Assembly: GCA_047974855.1 (NCBI GenBank)
Contig: JBKECT010000040.1
Coordinates: 1 to 64,000 of the forward strand
Direction of reading: 5' to 3'
Source: CAYNRG01 sp047974855
GTDB taxonomy: Bacteria > Bacillota_I > Bacilli_A > Erysipelotrichales > Erysipelotrichaceae
Length of the DNA stretch: 64,000 nucleotides
Position numbers and translations under genes: made by a program. Of this stretch, positions 33,520 through 42,552 are shown piece by piece; position 1 is the first letter of the stretch, and every line of letters starts with the position of its first letter. Below the pieces are notes generated by a model. It was not told the origin of the DNA and searched no databases. It worked only from the letters and a program-made list of their open reading frames with translations.

Positions 33520-35118
33520 GTGGGAATTTATAACCTAAGTTTAACATTTGATACTGCTAAAGTAATTATCCGAATGATCCTAGATATTGGGATTATGTGG
33601 ATGTTGTTATATTATGCAATTAAACTTGTTAAAAATAATGCGAGAACAATCCAGATTTTTAAAGGGATTATATTAATTTTATTAGTGAATGCAGTTGCAA
33701 CACTCCTTGGATTAACGACAGTCAGCTGGTTAGCTGGGATGTTTGTTAACTGGGGTTTTTTGGCTGTTATCATTGTTTTTCAACCGGAAATTCGAAGCTT
33801 ATTAGAAAAAATTGGGACAACGAGTGTTTTTTCAAGACTTTCTTCTTTATCTGGTAATGCTAAAGAACAGTTGGTGGATGCGGTGGTTACTGCAAGTATG
33901 CTGCTTTCAAGGAATCAAACAGGAGCCTTGATTACGATAGAACAAACGCAATCCTTAAGTGATTATGTAAATACTGGTACAAAAATTAATTCGGTAGTTA
34001 GTGCAGAGTTATTGACTTCTCTTTTTGTAACATCGACACCTCTTCACGATGGAGCAGTTATCATTCAAGGTGATCGCATTGCTTGTGCTAGTGCTTATTT
34101 CCCGTTAACCAATGCTCCGGTGCCATCCCGTTATGGAACACGTCATCGTGCAGCACTAGGTATTAGTGAATTGAGCGATGCTGTAACAATTATCGTTTCA
34201 GAAGAAACAGGAAGTATCTCTGTTGCAGATGGTGGACAAATAACGCAAGTCAACCGCAAAGAGTTAAGAGAGTATTTGACTCGTGTTATCTGTGGGCAAG
34301 GAACAGAAGTGCTTGTCACTGAACCAAAGAAAAAAATTGTAGCGCCTGTTGTAGTTGAACGCGAAGAACTTAAAAATAATGGAGAAGATGAATATGTTAT
34401 TGAACCTGCAAAAGAGGAACAAGGGGCTAAATCGGAAACTTCAGTGCTGGGTCGTTTAGCGATTAAACGTTATTCGGATGAAAAAGAGTTTGAATACGAG
34501 GAAGAGGGAACTAGTGAAATCGTTTCTTCACCTGAAGTTGTGAAAACAGCTGAAGAAAGCCAGAAAGAAAAGAAGCGGTTTGGACTATTTAAAAAGAAAG
34601 AAAAGAAGAGTGAGAAGAAAACAACGTCAGGAAGCACAGCGCAAATAAAAAAATTGGAACAAGAAGAAAATGATATTAAATTGCCACGTAAGAAAGAAAA
34701 TATGACACCAATATCATTTGAACTTGAAAAGACAACATCAATTCCAACACAAAATTATTATTTGCCAGAAGAAAGAAGAGTTGAAAAAGTTCCAAGGTCA
34801 GTGCAAAATAGACAGGACAATGCGGGATATATTAATCAATATGCGAGTGCAGAAAGAAACACGGAGCCATTAGTTCGCAGGACAAGATCGGATCAAAGTA
34901 ATCGGAATACTCATGAACAAACGATGCATCCGGTCAGAGAGATGGAAAGAAAATCTGGAGTAAAAATTAGAATGGATGTTAGTGATGATGAATTCGCAAC
35001 AAAAAGCCATTCTTTCCAATCACAACTCCGACAAGCTGGAGGAGTTGTAGAGGATGCCGTGGAAATAGAAGCTCCTCAATATTTACGCAGAGGAGGAAGC
35101 AGCAATGGCAAAAAATAA
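33520..35118 (+). CDS. cdaA: Diadenylate cyclase CdaA with long C-terminal extension
   Basis: Three N-terminal membrane helices (about residues 10-90) and a DisA_N cyclase domain with DGA (177-179) and RHR (208-210) make c-di-AMP from two ATP. The membrane and cyclase parts end near residue 270, the usual full length of CdaA. A further ~260 residues follow, strongly charged (KKEKKSEKK-type runs, many Glu, Ser, Gln) and without predicted fold. GTG 33520 follows GGGAGG. It is first in the cdaA-cdaR-glmM operon and overlaps cdaR by 14 bases. Confidence 0.95.
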   Translation: MGIYNLSLTFDTAKVIIRMILDIGIMWMLLYYAIKLVKNNARTIQIFKGIILILLVNAVATLLGLTTVSWLAGMFVNWGFLAVIIVFQPEIRSLLEKIGTTSVFSRLSSLSGNAKEQLVDAVVTASMLLSRNQTGALITIEQTQSLSDYVNTGTKINSVVSAELLTSLFVTSTPLHDGAVIIQGDRIACASAYFPLTNAPVPSRYGTRHRAALGISELSDAVTIIVSEETGSISVADGGQITQVNRKELREYLTRVICGQGTEVLVTEPKKKIVAPVVVEREELKNNGEDEYVIEPAKEEQGAKSETSVLGRLAIKRYSDEKEFEYEEEGTSEIVSSPEVVKTAEESQKEKKRFGLFKKKEKKSEKKTTSGSTAQIKKLEQEENDIKLPRKKENMTPISFELEKTTSIPTQNYYLPEERRVEKVPRSVQNRQDNAGYINQYASAERNTEPLVRRTRSDQSNRNTHEQTMHPVREMERKSGVKIRMDVSDDEFATKSHSFQSQLRQAGGVVEDAVEIEAPQYLRRGGSSNGKK

Positions 35119-36487
35119 AAATAAAAAAATAAAAGACGCAGATTCTAAGTTAGAGTTAGCAAATAAAATATCGAATCAAAGAGAGCGAGTGGCAAGCACA
35201 TATGCACGCTTTGAAGATGTTTTATTTCGTGTGTTAAATGGTGTTAGTTCTTGGCTGGATCGAGTTTTATTTAATTCACGATTTACCATGATTGTTTCTC
35301 TTGTTTTGGCGGTGTTGATGTATTTAACGATTAATTACAACTCGCAAAATTCTATTTTTGGAAGTGCGATGGTGAATGCAAAAGAGTTAACGGGAGTATC
35401 TGTCGTTGCACGATACAATGATGATGTGTTTGAAATTTCAGGGTTACCAACAACGGCTAACGTAACTATTACAGGAGAGGGATCAAATGTTAATACAGCG
35501 GCTAGCCAAAAAGGAACTGTTGTTGCAAATCTTGAAGGGTTAACAGAAGGAGTGCATCAAGTTAAATTAACAGTTGAAGGATATGGCGATAATGTTAGTG
35601 CAAAAATTGATCCAAGTGTGGTTGTTGTAACATTGGAGAAAAAAACTACAGGTCAATTTGATGTCGGTTATGACTTTATTAATCAAGATAAAATGAACAG
35701 TATTTATAGTTTAGGAGTACCAAATTTTGATTACTCTATGGTTAACGTAAGAGCTTCAAAAGATACGCTTAGTAGTATTGCCTTTATTAAAGCGTTGATT
35801 GATGTAACAGGTGTCACAGCTGACTTTCAACAAGAAGCAGTCTTAGTGGCCTATGATAATAAAGGACAAGCAGTTGCAGCGGACATTGTTCCAAGCACAA
35901 TTAATGTTTCGGTTGCAGTGACATCGCCGAACAAAACAGTGCCGATTGTAGTGGAAACTACAGGGGAAGTTCCTAATGGGATGGCCATTGAAACAATTCA
36001 AATGGATCATGAGTCTGTAACGATTTATGCATCTGATTCCGTATTGAGCAAAATTGAATCAGTGGTGGTTACTGTAGATGCGACAACATTAACTAAAGAT
36101 ACAACAGTATCTCGTGCGATTACATTGCCTGCAGGAGTAAAACAGTCAACCATTACGCAAGTAACGATGACTGTTAGCTTAGCAGAGGGTGTTACTCGTA
36201 TCGTTGAAGATGTACCAATCTTGGTAAAAAACAATGTAAACAAATACACTATTGCTCCATTGAATAGTCAAACAACAGTAGATGTAACGGTATTTGGCAC
36301 AGCAACTAATGTGGCAAAGGTTAATGCAGATAATATTGAGGTATACTTTGATATGAGTGCCGCAGTGCTAGGGGATCAAGAATTCTCATTGCTGATTGAA
36401 CAACCATTTGGAAGTTTTGTTCGGTACACCTTACCTCAAGCGGCGATTTCAGTTAACGTGTCTGGTGCAACGGAAGAAGGAGATTAG
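35105..36487 (+). CDS. cdaR: YbbR domain protein CdaR
   Basis: A 460-residue protein: charged cytoplasmic N-terminus, one membrane helix (about residues 58-78), then about four YbbR β-domains outside the cell, each with the repeated I-D-x-T/V-x-V strand pattern. In Bacillota CdaR binds and tunes CdaA. The gene starts inside the end of cdaA and ends two bases before glmM, which supports the classical operon. Confidence 0.93.
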   Translation: MAKNKNKKIKDADSKLELANKISNQRERVASTYARFEDVLFRVLNGVSSWLDRVLFNSRFTMIVSLVLAVLMYLTINYNSQNSIFGSAMVNAKELTGVSVVARYNDDVFEISGLPTTANVTITGEGSNVNTAASQKGTVVANLEGLTEGVHQVKLTVEGYGDNVSAKIDPSVVVVTLEKKTTGQFDVGYDFINQDKMNSIYSLGVPNFDYSMVNVRASKDTLSSIAFIKALIDVTGVTADFQQEAVLVAYDNKGQAVAADIVPSTINVSVAVTSPNKTVPIVVETTGEVPNGMAIETIQMDHESVTIYASDSVLSKIESVVVTVDATTLTKDTTVSRAITLPAGVKQSTITQVTMTVSLAEGVTRIVEDVPILVKNNVNKYTIAPLNSQTTVDVTVFGTATNVAKVNADNIEVYFDMSAAVLGDQEFSLLIEQPFGSFVRYTLPQAAISVNVSGATEEGD

Positions 36488-36489
36488 GA

Positions 36490-37812
36490 ATGGGTAAATA
36501 TTTTGGTACCGATGGTTTTCGTGGTGAAGCCAATACGATTTTAGATGCACAACGAGCATTTGATATTGGACGTTACTTAGGCTATTACTATCATCAAAAA
36601 GGAGAAACAAAAATTTTAATTGGTAAAGATACAAGATTGTCCGGATCAATGTTGGAGATGGCACTTGCATCAGGACTTGCAGCACAGGGAATAGAAGCAT
36701 ATCTTTTGGGAGTCTGCCCAACGCCTGCTATTGCTTATTTAACAGTGCGACAAGGGTTTAGTGGCGGAGTTATGATTTCGGCAAGTCACAATCCTTATTA
36801 TGACAATGGAATTAAAATTTTTGATGGGAGTGGAATTAAAATTGGTTCTGAAATTGAAGATTTAATTGAGAAGTATGTTGATGGAGAGATAGAAATTCAG
36901 TATCAAACTCACGAAGCAATTGGTCAAGTGATTGATTATCATCATGGACTGGATTACTATTTGAACTGGTTGAAAGAAAATCATCAGTTTAGCTTACAGG
37001 GAATGAAGATTGTTCTGGATTGTGCAAATGGGAGCGCAAGTACAACGGCTTATCAACTGCTTTCATGCTATGGTGCAGAAGTTGTGGTGATGAATGATAC
37101 TCCGAATGGAATAAACATTAATGAAAAGTGTGGATCAACCCATCCTGAAGCGTTGCAAAAAGCAGTTCTACAACACCAAGCAGATGTTGGATTTGCTTTT
37201 GATGGTGATGCCGATCGATTAATTGCAGTGGATTCAAACGGTCGTCAAGTGACAGGGGACCACATTCTATATCTTTGCTCTAAGGCTTTAAAATTAGAGG
37301 GTGAGCTGACTAAAAATACCGTAGTAACAACAGTAATGGCGAACTTAGGATTATTTAAAGCGTTGGAGAAAGAGGAGATAGAAACAACGATAACAGCAGT
37401 AGGTGATAAATATGTATTTGAAGAAATGCAAAAATCCGGTTGTATTCTAGGGGGAGAACAATCAGGACATATTATTTTCAGTCGCTATTTGCCGACGGGT
37501 GATGGGCTATTAACGGCACTTCAACTTTTAAAAGTGATGAGCAAGAGTGAAAAATCATTAGTACAGCTGGTAGAAGGGCTTAACATTTTCCCTCAACTAT
37601 TGGTTAATGTTAAGGTTCAAGATAAAAAGAGCGCATTAGCTAGTGAAACTTTGAAAAAAGAAATTGACTTGGTAACAGCAGAACTAGGTGATTCTGGGCG
37701 AATATTAGTGCGTCCATCTGGAACAGAACCGTTGATACGAGTTATGGTAGAAGCTGAGAATGATGCAATTTGCCAGCAACAAGTGAATCGGATTGTAAGT
37801 ATTTTAAAGTAA
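36490..37812 (+). CDS. glmM: Phosphoglucosamine mutase
   Basis: A 440-residue α-D-phosphohexomutase with the opening KYFGTDGFRGEAN, phosphoserine loop ISASHNPYYDNG, metal loop FDGDADR, sugar loop GGEQSGH and phosphate loop RPSGTEPLIRVM. It converts glucosamine-6-phosphate to glucosamine-1-phosphate for peptidoglycan. In other Bacillota it also inhibits CdaA by direct contact, which fits its place in this operon. Confidence 0.97.
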   Translation: MGKYFGTDGFRGEANTILDAQRAFDIGRYLGYYYHQKGETKILIGKDTRLSGSMLEMALASGLAAQGIEAYLLGVCPTPAIAYLTVRQGFSGGVMISASHNPYYDNGIKIFDGSGIKIGSEIEDLIEKYVDGEIEIQYQTHEAIGQVIDYHHGLDYYLNWLKENHQFSLQGMKIVLDCANGSASTTAYQLLSCYGAEVVVMNDTPNGININEKCGSTHPEALQKAVLQHQADVGFAFDGDADRLIAVDSNGRQVTGDHILYLCSKALKLEGELTKNTVVTTVMANLGLFKALEKEEIETTITAVGDKYVFEEMQKSGCILGGEQSGHIIFSRYLPTGDGLLTALQLLKVMSKSEKSLVQLVEGLNIFPQLLVNVKVQDKKSALASETLKKEIDLVTAELGDSGRILVRPSGTEPLIRVMVEAENDAICQQQVNRIVSILK

Positions 37813-37833
37813 GAGAATGAATAATTCTCTTTT
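37811..37833 (+). terminator. Terminator of the cdaA operon
   Basis: AGAGAAT pairs with ATTCTCT around a short loop and leads into six T. Confidence 0.8.
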
Positions 37834-37893
37834 TTCTTTGTGCCATTGTTAAAAATTGAGTATAATAAAAGAAGAAGGTAAGGAGGACTTACA

Positions 37894-38556
37894 ATGGCAC
37901 GGCGGGTAATTAATGTTGTAGAAGATGAAAAAGATCTGAATGAGTTAGTGAAGAGATATCTTGAAAAAGAAGGATATGATGTCCGCTCTTATTTGAGCTT
38001 TGATGAAGCTTTTGCTCATACAAGTGAAGATGATGTTCATTTGTGGATTTTGGATATTATGCTGGATGATAAAAGTGGGTTTGACTTAATTGAAGCAATT
38101 CGATTAGCAAATCCCACAATCCCAGTTATTTTCATGTCGGCTAGAGATAAAGAATTTGATCGCATCATCGGGCTTGAAAAGGGAAGTGATGACTATATTA
38201 CTAAACCATTTTCGCCCAAAGAGCTAGTTCTACGTGTTAACAAATTGATTCAAAGAGTGTATAAAGATGGAAATGAACTGCGTACCGTTGATGGATATGA
38301 AATCAATGAACAACAGCATGTGATTTTTGATAATGGAAAAGAAGTGGAATTAACAGCCAAGGAATTTGATTTATTATTGCTTTTTGTGAAACATAAAGGA
38401 ATTGCTTTTTCTAGAGATCAAATTCTTGAAAAGATATGGGATGAAAATTATTTCGGAACAGACCGGGTAGTGGATGATACTTTAAGAAGACTGAGAAAGA
38501 AATTACCGAACCTTAGCATCCAGACAATTTATGGATTCGGTTATCGGTTGGGTTAA
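37894..38556 (+). CDS. OmpR-family response regulator
   Basis: A 220-residue regulator: receiver domain with acidic pocket VVEDEKD, phosphoacceptor in LDIMLDD, MSA threonine/serine switch and ITKPF lysine; then a winged-helix DNA-binding domain (ELTAKEFDLLLLF...RVVDDTLRRLRKKL...IQTIYGFGYRL). It is phosphorylated by the kinase encoded next, which begins at the stop codon overlap (TAATG). Signal and targets unknown. Confidence 0.95.
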   Translation: MARRVINVVEDEKDLNELVKRYLEKEGYDVRSYLSFDEAFAHTSEDDVHLWILDIMLDDKSGFDLIEAIRLANPTIPVIFMSARDKEFDRIIGLEKGSDDYITKPFSPKELVLRVNKLIQRVYKDGNELRTVDGYEINEQQHVIFDNGKEVELTAKEFDLLLLFVKHKGIAFSRDQILEKIWDENYFGTDRVVDDTLRRLRKKLPNLSIQTIYGFGYRLG

Positions 38557-39920
38557 TGAAGCGATTAAGATTGTGGTTAAAGGAATTATCGCTGTATCAA
38601 CAACTCCTTGCGATTATTTTTTTGGTTGCAACAGCGTTCACTTTTTTCTTTTTTTCATTTTTGATGACATCATTAAATAACTTTATTGAGGATGAAATGT
38701 ATAAGACCATTCATCGTTCGCAAGAAAATGTTGCGTTTTATTTTGAGAATGGCTTCACAGCAGCACAAATTTCTGAACATACCGATCCCAATACGGCTCA
38801 TTTGCTGTATGATCAAAAATCAGAAGTCTACCATTTTGTAGGAAACACACAATTGAATTCAGAAGATATCCTTGCGACACTTAGAGAAGTTGTGGTGAGT
38901 GATGAAGCGACTGATGCAGTTTATCTTCAAGGAAATCAAAAAATAATTTATAGCACTAAAGATTTGGGGAATGGGATGATTCTAGTGTCGATGGTCAATG
39001 TTGAATATTTGTCACAATACCGGAGTACCTTAGTGGATAATGTCATAAATTTAAATTTGATGATTGTTCTATTTTTATTCTTATTGTTGATGCTGTGGAT
39101 TGGAACGATTATTCATCCATTAAATCAAATTAGAAATTATATTGATCGAATTCGTATTGGAGAGAGTGCGACATTGAAAATTGATCGACGTGATGAAATT
39201 GGATCTGTAGCAGATGCTTTAGTGGAGATGCAAGCGGAAGTAGAAAGTCAAAAAAAGATACGAGAAGAAATGGTTCAGAATATTTCTCACGATTTAAAAA
39301 CACCTATCGCAACTATTAAGTCGTATAGTGAGAGCATTAAGGATGGGATTTATCCATATGAAACTTTAGAAAAAAGCGTGGATGTTATTATTGAACATGC
39401 TTCTCGTCTAGAGAAGAAAGTGTATAGTTTAATAACATTAAACAAGATGAACTATTTGTTAAATGAGACCATAGAGGAAATTCCTTTAAAAGGAATTATA
39501 GAGAAGGTGTTTCTTTCGTTAAAAGTTATTCGTTCACAGATAGAGATTGAAACAAAATTAGAGGATGTTGTGTTTTATGGTCAAGAAGATCCATGGCGTA
39601 TCGTTGTGGAAAATATATTGGATAATGCACTGCGTTATGCGAAGTCTAAAGTTACGATTGAGCTGGTGAAAGACAAATTATCAATCAGTAATGATGGACC
39701 ACTTATTGAAAGGGAACACCTAAAAAAAATGTTTAGGGCCTATGAGAAAGGAACTGATGGACAGTTTGGGTTAGGGCTATCTATAGTGGATAGAGTATGT
39801 AAGAACTATGGGTATCTTGTTGAGGCGGATAACTTAAATGATGGTGTTATCTTTACAATAACAAGACAAAAAATACAAAAAGATAAAAAATTGATAAAAA
39901 ACAATAAAGAAAAAGACTAA
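38556..39920 (+). CDS. Sensor histidine kinase
   Basis: A 454-residue membrane kinase: helix at about 14-38, an extracytoplasmic sensor of about 125 residues, second helix near 168-190, HAMP region with IRIGESATLKIDRRDEIG, H-box NISHDLKTPIATIKSYSE, N-box IVVENILDNALRYAK, and G-boxes FRAYEKGTDGQFGLGLSIV. It should autophosphorylate and pass phosphate to the response regulator upstream. The stimulus cannot be read from the sequence. Confidence 0.95.
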   Translation: MKRLRLWLKELSLYQQLLAIIFLVATAFTFFFFSFLMTSLNNFIEDEMYKTIHRSQENVAFYFENGFTAAQISEHTDPNTAHLLYDQKSEVYHFVGNTQLNSEDILATLREVVVSDEATDAVYLQGNQKIIYSTKDLGNGMILVSMVNVEYLSQYRSTLVDNVINLNLMIVLFLFLLLMLWIGTIIHPLNQIRNYIDRIRIGESATLKIDRRDEIGSVADALVEMQAEVESQKKIREEMVQNISHDLKTPIATIKSYSESIKDGIYPYETLEKSVDVIIEHASRLEKKVYSLITLNKMNYLLNETIEEIPLKGIIEKVFLSLKVIRSQIEIETKLEDVVFYGQEDPWRIVVENILDNALRYAKSKVTIELVKDKLSISNDGPLIEREHLKKMFRAYEKGTDGQFGLGLSIVDRVCKNYGYLVEADNLNDGVIFTITRQKIQKDKKLIKNNKEKD

Positions 39921-39935
39921 TTTTTAGTCTTTTCT
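39911..39935. terminator. Bidirectional terminator
   Basis: AAAAGACTAA and TTAGTCTTTT pair around TTT; the stem includes the histidine-kinase stop codon and serves the converging SPFH gene as well. Confidence 0.8.
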
Positions 39936-39939
39936 TTAT

Positions 39940-40827
39940 CTATTTTAATGTTTCAACAACACCAGCTAATGTTCCAGCAATGTTTTGGATATCAGATGGA
40001 ATAATAATTTTTGTTGATTGTCCATTGGCAACTTTTTCGAGCGCTTCAAATCCTTTTAAAGTTAAGAACCCTTGATTAGGATTAGAAGAATTGATTAATG
40101 AGATACCCTTAGCTTGAGCTTCATAAATTCTTTCTAAGGCTTTCGCTTCACCTTCTGCTTCAGCGATTAAAGCCTCACGTTTAGCTTCTGCTCTAAGAAC
40201 CATGGATTCTTTTTCACCTTCTGCAGTTAGAATGGCAGAACGTTTGTCACCTTCAGCTTGAAGAATTTTTTCACGTCGTTCACGCTCAGCACGCATTTGT
40301 TTTTCCATAGCTTCTTGAATATCACGCGGTGGAATTATGTTTTTAACTTCTACACGACCGACTTTAATTCCCCAAGGATCTGTAGCTTCATCGAGGATTG
40401 CTCTCATTTTGGTGTTGATGATATCACGTGAGGTGAGCGTTTCATCTAATTCTAAGTCACCGATGATATTACGAAGGGTTGTTGCGGTCAAGTTTTCAAT
40501 AGCACTTAGCGGGCGTTCAACACCATAAGTATAAAGTTTTGGATCAGTGATTTGGAAGTATACAACCGTATCGATTTGCATTGTTACGTTATCCTTTGTA
40601 ATTACTGGTTGTGGTGCAAAATCTTTTACAATTTCTTTTAAAGTAACACGATTGCTAATGCGATCAATAAACGGAATTAAAATGTGAACCCCGTTACGTA
40701 AGGTTTTATTGTAAGAACCAAGGCGTTCAATGACGAAAGATGTTGCTTGTGGAACAACTCGCACAGATTGAGAAATGAGTGCAACTGCAATTCCTAAAAT
40801 AGCTAATAAAGATATTGTACTGTTCAT
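39940..40827 (-). CDS. SPFH/band 7 family protein (stomatin/QmcA type)
   Basis: A 295-residue protein: one N-terminal membrane helix, then a PHB/SPFH domain (VPQATSFVIERLGSYNKTL...GVHILIPFIDRI...ALRNIIGDLELDETL), and a long Ala/Glu-rich coiled coil (about 170-240: EKQMRAERERREKILQAEG and on). Such proteins form large membrane cages or microdomains and scaffold proteases or lipid-bound enzymes. It lies upstream in transcription of neither NfeD nor the small gene but directly downstream of them on the minus strand, the usual SPFH-NfeD pairing. Confidence 0.94.
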   Translation of the reverse strand: MNSTISLLAILGIAVALISQSVRVVPQATSFVIERLGSYNKTLRNGVHILIPFIDRISNRVTLKEIVKDFAPQPVITKDNVTMQIDTVVYFQITDPKLYTYGVERPLSAIENLTATTLRNIIGDLELDETLTSRDIINTKMRAILDEATDPWGIKVGRVEVKNIIPPRDIQEAMEKQMRAERERREKILQAEGDKRSAILTAEGEKESMVLRAEAKREALIAEAEGEAKALERIYEAQAKGISLINSSNPNQGFLTLKGFEALEKVANGQSTKIIIPSDIQNIAGTLAGVVETLK

Positions 40828-40870
40828 AGTTTATAAATTCCTCCTTTATTGTTTATTTATGCCGTATGAA

Positions 40871-41293
40871 TTATAGCGATTTGACGATAACCTTTGAACC
40901 TTCAATAGCGATAATCTCAACTAAAGTATCTGCTTCAATATGCTCCCCAGTGGATATTGCATGCCATTCAATACCTTGAATTTTGATGGTTCCCCATTGA
41001 CTAGGTGTGATAGCACTAAGTAATTGAACTTGTTGTCCAATGAAGCGATCAGCATTAGTTGGAATAAAATTAACTTGAGTATATCGTTTAACTAATGGAC
41101 GACAGAAACCGATGAAGGCAAGAGAAACAATAAGAAAAATGGCAATTTGAATAGTGATGCTCCACCCTAACTCTAAAACGATTAAGGCGGCAATAGCACC
41201 AGCAGCAAACCAAATGGATAGTAGAGCGGTAGATGTCAAAAGCTCAATGATTAGTGAAGCAATTAAAACAATGATCCATAGCCAGAATATCAT
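40871..41293 (-). CDS. NfeD-like membrane protein
   Basis: A 140-residue short NfeD: three or four N-terminal membrane helices (about residues 3-75), then an OB-fold domain (IGQQVQLLSAITPSQWGTIKIQGIEWHAI...ADTLVEIIAIEGSKVIVK). NfeD OB domains bind SPFH cages and are nearly always encoded beside them. Overlaps the stop of the upstream small gene by four bases (minus strand ATGA). Confidence 0.92.
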   Translation of the reverse strand: MIFWLWIIVLIASLIIELLTSTALLSIWFAAGAIAALIVLELGWSITIQIAIFLIVSLAFIGFCRPLVKRYTQVNFIPTNADRFIGQQVQLLSAITPSQWGTIKIQGIEWHAISTGEHIEADTLVEIIAIEGSKVIVKSL

Positions 41294-41670
41294 GACTGTC
41301 CCCTCCTAACTGGATTACATAGTTCAATAATTAACATTTTTTCTTTCTTGTTGTAGTCAGCATGAAATTTCACACCATCTTCAGTGTTTTGAATTAAGTT
41401 ATTCACTTCTGTGGCGAGTTCTTTATTGGTAATACGTCCATAGCCTTTACCCAAAGAGAATTTATGCAGCTGACTTTGTGGAATTAATTTTAAGTCTATT
41501 TCTCGCTTAGTGACCGGACGTAAAGCAATTTTTTTATCTTCTTTATTGATGCCAATGCAACACCATCTAGTGTTTTCAAAGAAAGAACAAGCTGCTGAAT
41601 TTAAAGTGAAATTGTTTGAATATAGTGTCATAATAGGAACATTATTCGTTGCAGAAACCCACTCGAACAT
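41290..41670 (-). CDS. Conserved-looking small protein in the SPFH/NfeD operon
   Basis: A 126-residue soluble protein that I cannot assign. It has an N-terminal β-rich part that includes a CSFFENTRWCCIGIN stretch with three cysteines, a central KREIDLKLIPQSQLHKFSLGKGYGRITNKEL segment that looks conserved, and a β-strand end. It overlaps nfeD by four bases, so translation is coupled, and it is the first gene of the SPFH group. A link to membrane-microdomain work is plausible by context only. Confidence 0.65.
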   Translation of the reverse strand: MFEWVSATNNVPIMTLYSNNFTLNSAACSFFENTRWCCIGINKEDKKIALRPVTKREIDLKLIPQSQLHKFSLGKGYGRITNKELATEVNNLIQNTEDGVKFHADYNKKEKMLIIELCNPVRRGQS

Positions 41671-41804
41671 TAGAATTCCTCCCTTCTTTTTTTATTATAG
41701 CTTATTTGCATTGTTCTTACAATACTTATTTTTCTTTTTTATCGTCGTTTACTTTTCAAAATTAGGAATTTAAAGTACAATAGAAGAGAAAAAGGGGGAG
41801 TTTA

Positions 41805-42551
41805 ATGGCGACAATTAATATTAATGGCATTCGCTGTTATTACCAACTTCAAGGGGAAGGCGATGCAGTAGTACTCCTTCATGGATGGGGGCAGAATACG
41901 GAAATGATGCAGTTTATTCAAGACCATTTGAGCAATCGCTTTCAAGTGCTGAATTTGGACTTTCCAGGGTTTGGGCAAAGTGAACAACCTCCTGTGGCTT
42001 GGGGAGTTAGTGACTACGCCCAATTTTTAGAACAACTGTTAAACAAGTTAAATATTAGTAGTCCTATTTTGATAGCTCACTCCTTCGGATGCCGGGTTGC
42101 ATTTCATTATGCCGCAAAGAAAGGTGCCAGTAAAATGGTTCTAACGGGAGCGGCAGGATTAAGAGGAAAAGAGACAAAGGTTCGCATGAAAACCAAGGTG
42201 TACAAGAGAGTAAGCTCACTCCTTAAACTGATGGGAGCAGAGAAAACTCAGGAAAAATTAAAATCAGTGATGGGTTCAGCGGATTATCGCCAAGCAACAG
42301 GAGTGATGAGAGATACTCTAGTTAAAGTGGTTAATGATGATGTAAGCGATTTGTTAGATAAGATAGACTGTCCTACTTTTTTGTTTTGGGGAAAAGAAGA
42401 TGACGCTACACCCCTATGGATGGGACAAGAAATGGAAAAGAGAATGAAGAATGCAGGGTTAGCTGTCGTTGAAAACGAAGGACATTACGCTTACTTCTAT
42501 CAACCACAACAGTTTTGTCGTGCATTAGATTCATTTTTAGGGGGAAAATAG
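41805..42551 (+). CDS. Alpha/beta fold hydrolase
   Basis: A 248-residue cytosolic α/β hydrolase: oxyanion loop VLLHGWGQNTEMM, LDFPGFGQSEQP, nucleophile elbow AHSFGCRVAFH, acid in LFWGKEDDATPLW and histidine in NEGHYAYFYQP. Only one base separates it from the MurF-like gene, so the two are made together. Related genes annotated as esterases are known next to such MurF-like genes in Bacillota, but the substrate is unknown; an envelope precursor ester or peptide is possible by context. Confidence 0.88.
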   Translation: MATININGIRCYYQLQGEGDAVVLLHGWGQNTEMMQFIQDHLSNRFQVLNLDFPGFGQSEQPPVAWGVSDYAQFLEQLLNKLNISSPILIAHSFGCRVAFHYAAKKGASKMVLTGAAGLRGKETKVRMKTKVYKRVSSLLKLMGAEKTQEKLKSVMGSADYRQATGVMRDTLVKVVNDDVSDLLDKIDCPTFLFWGKEDDATPLWMGQEMEKRMKNAGLAVVENEGHYAYFYQPQQFCRALDSFLGGK

Positions 42552-42552
42552 A

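Noticed and set aside
34330..35118. CdaA extension as a separate downstream gene fused by error
   Set aside because: The frame is continuous with the cyclase domain and no start signal appears at the boundary; it is reported as an extension instead.
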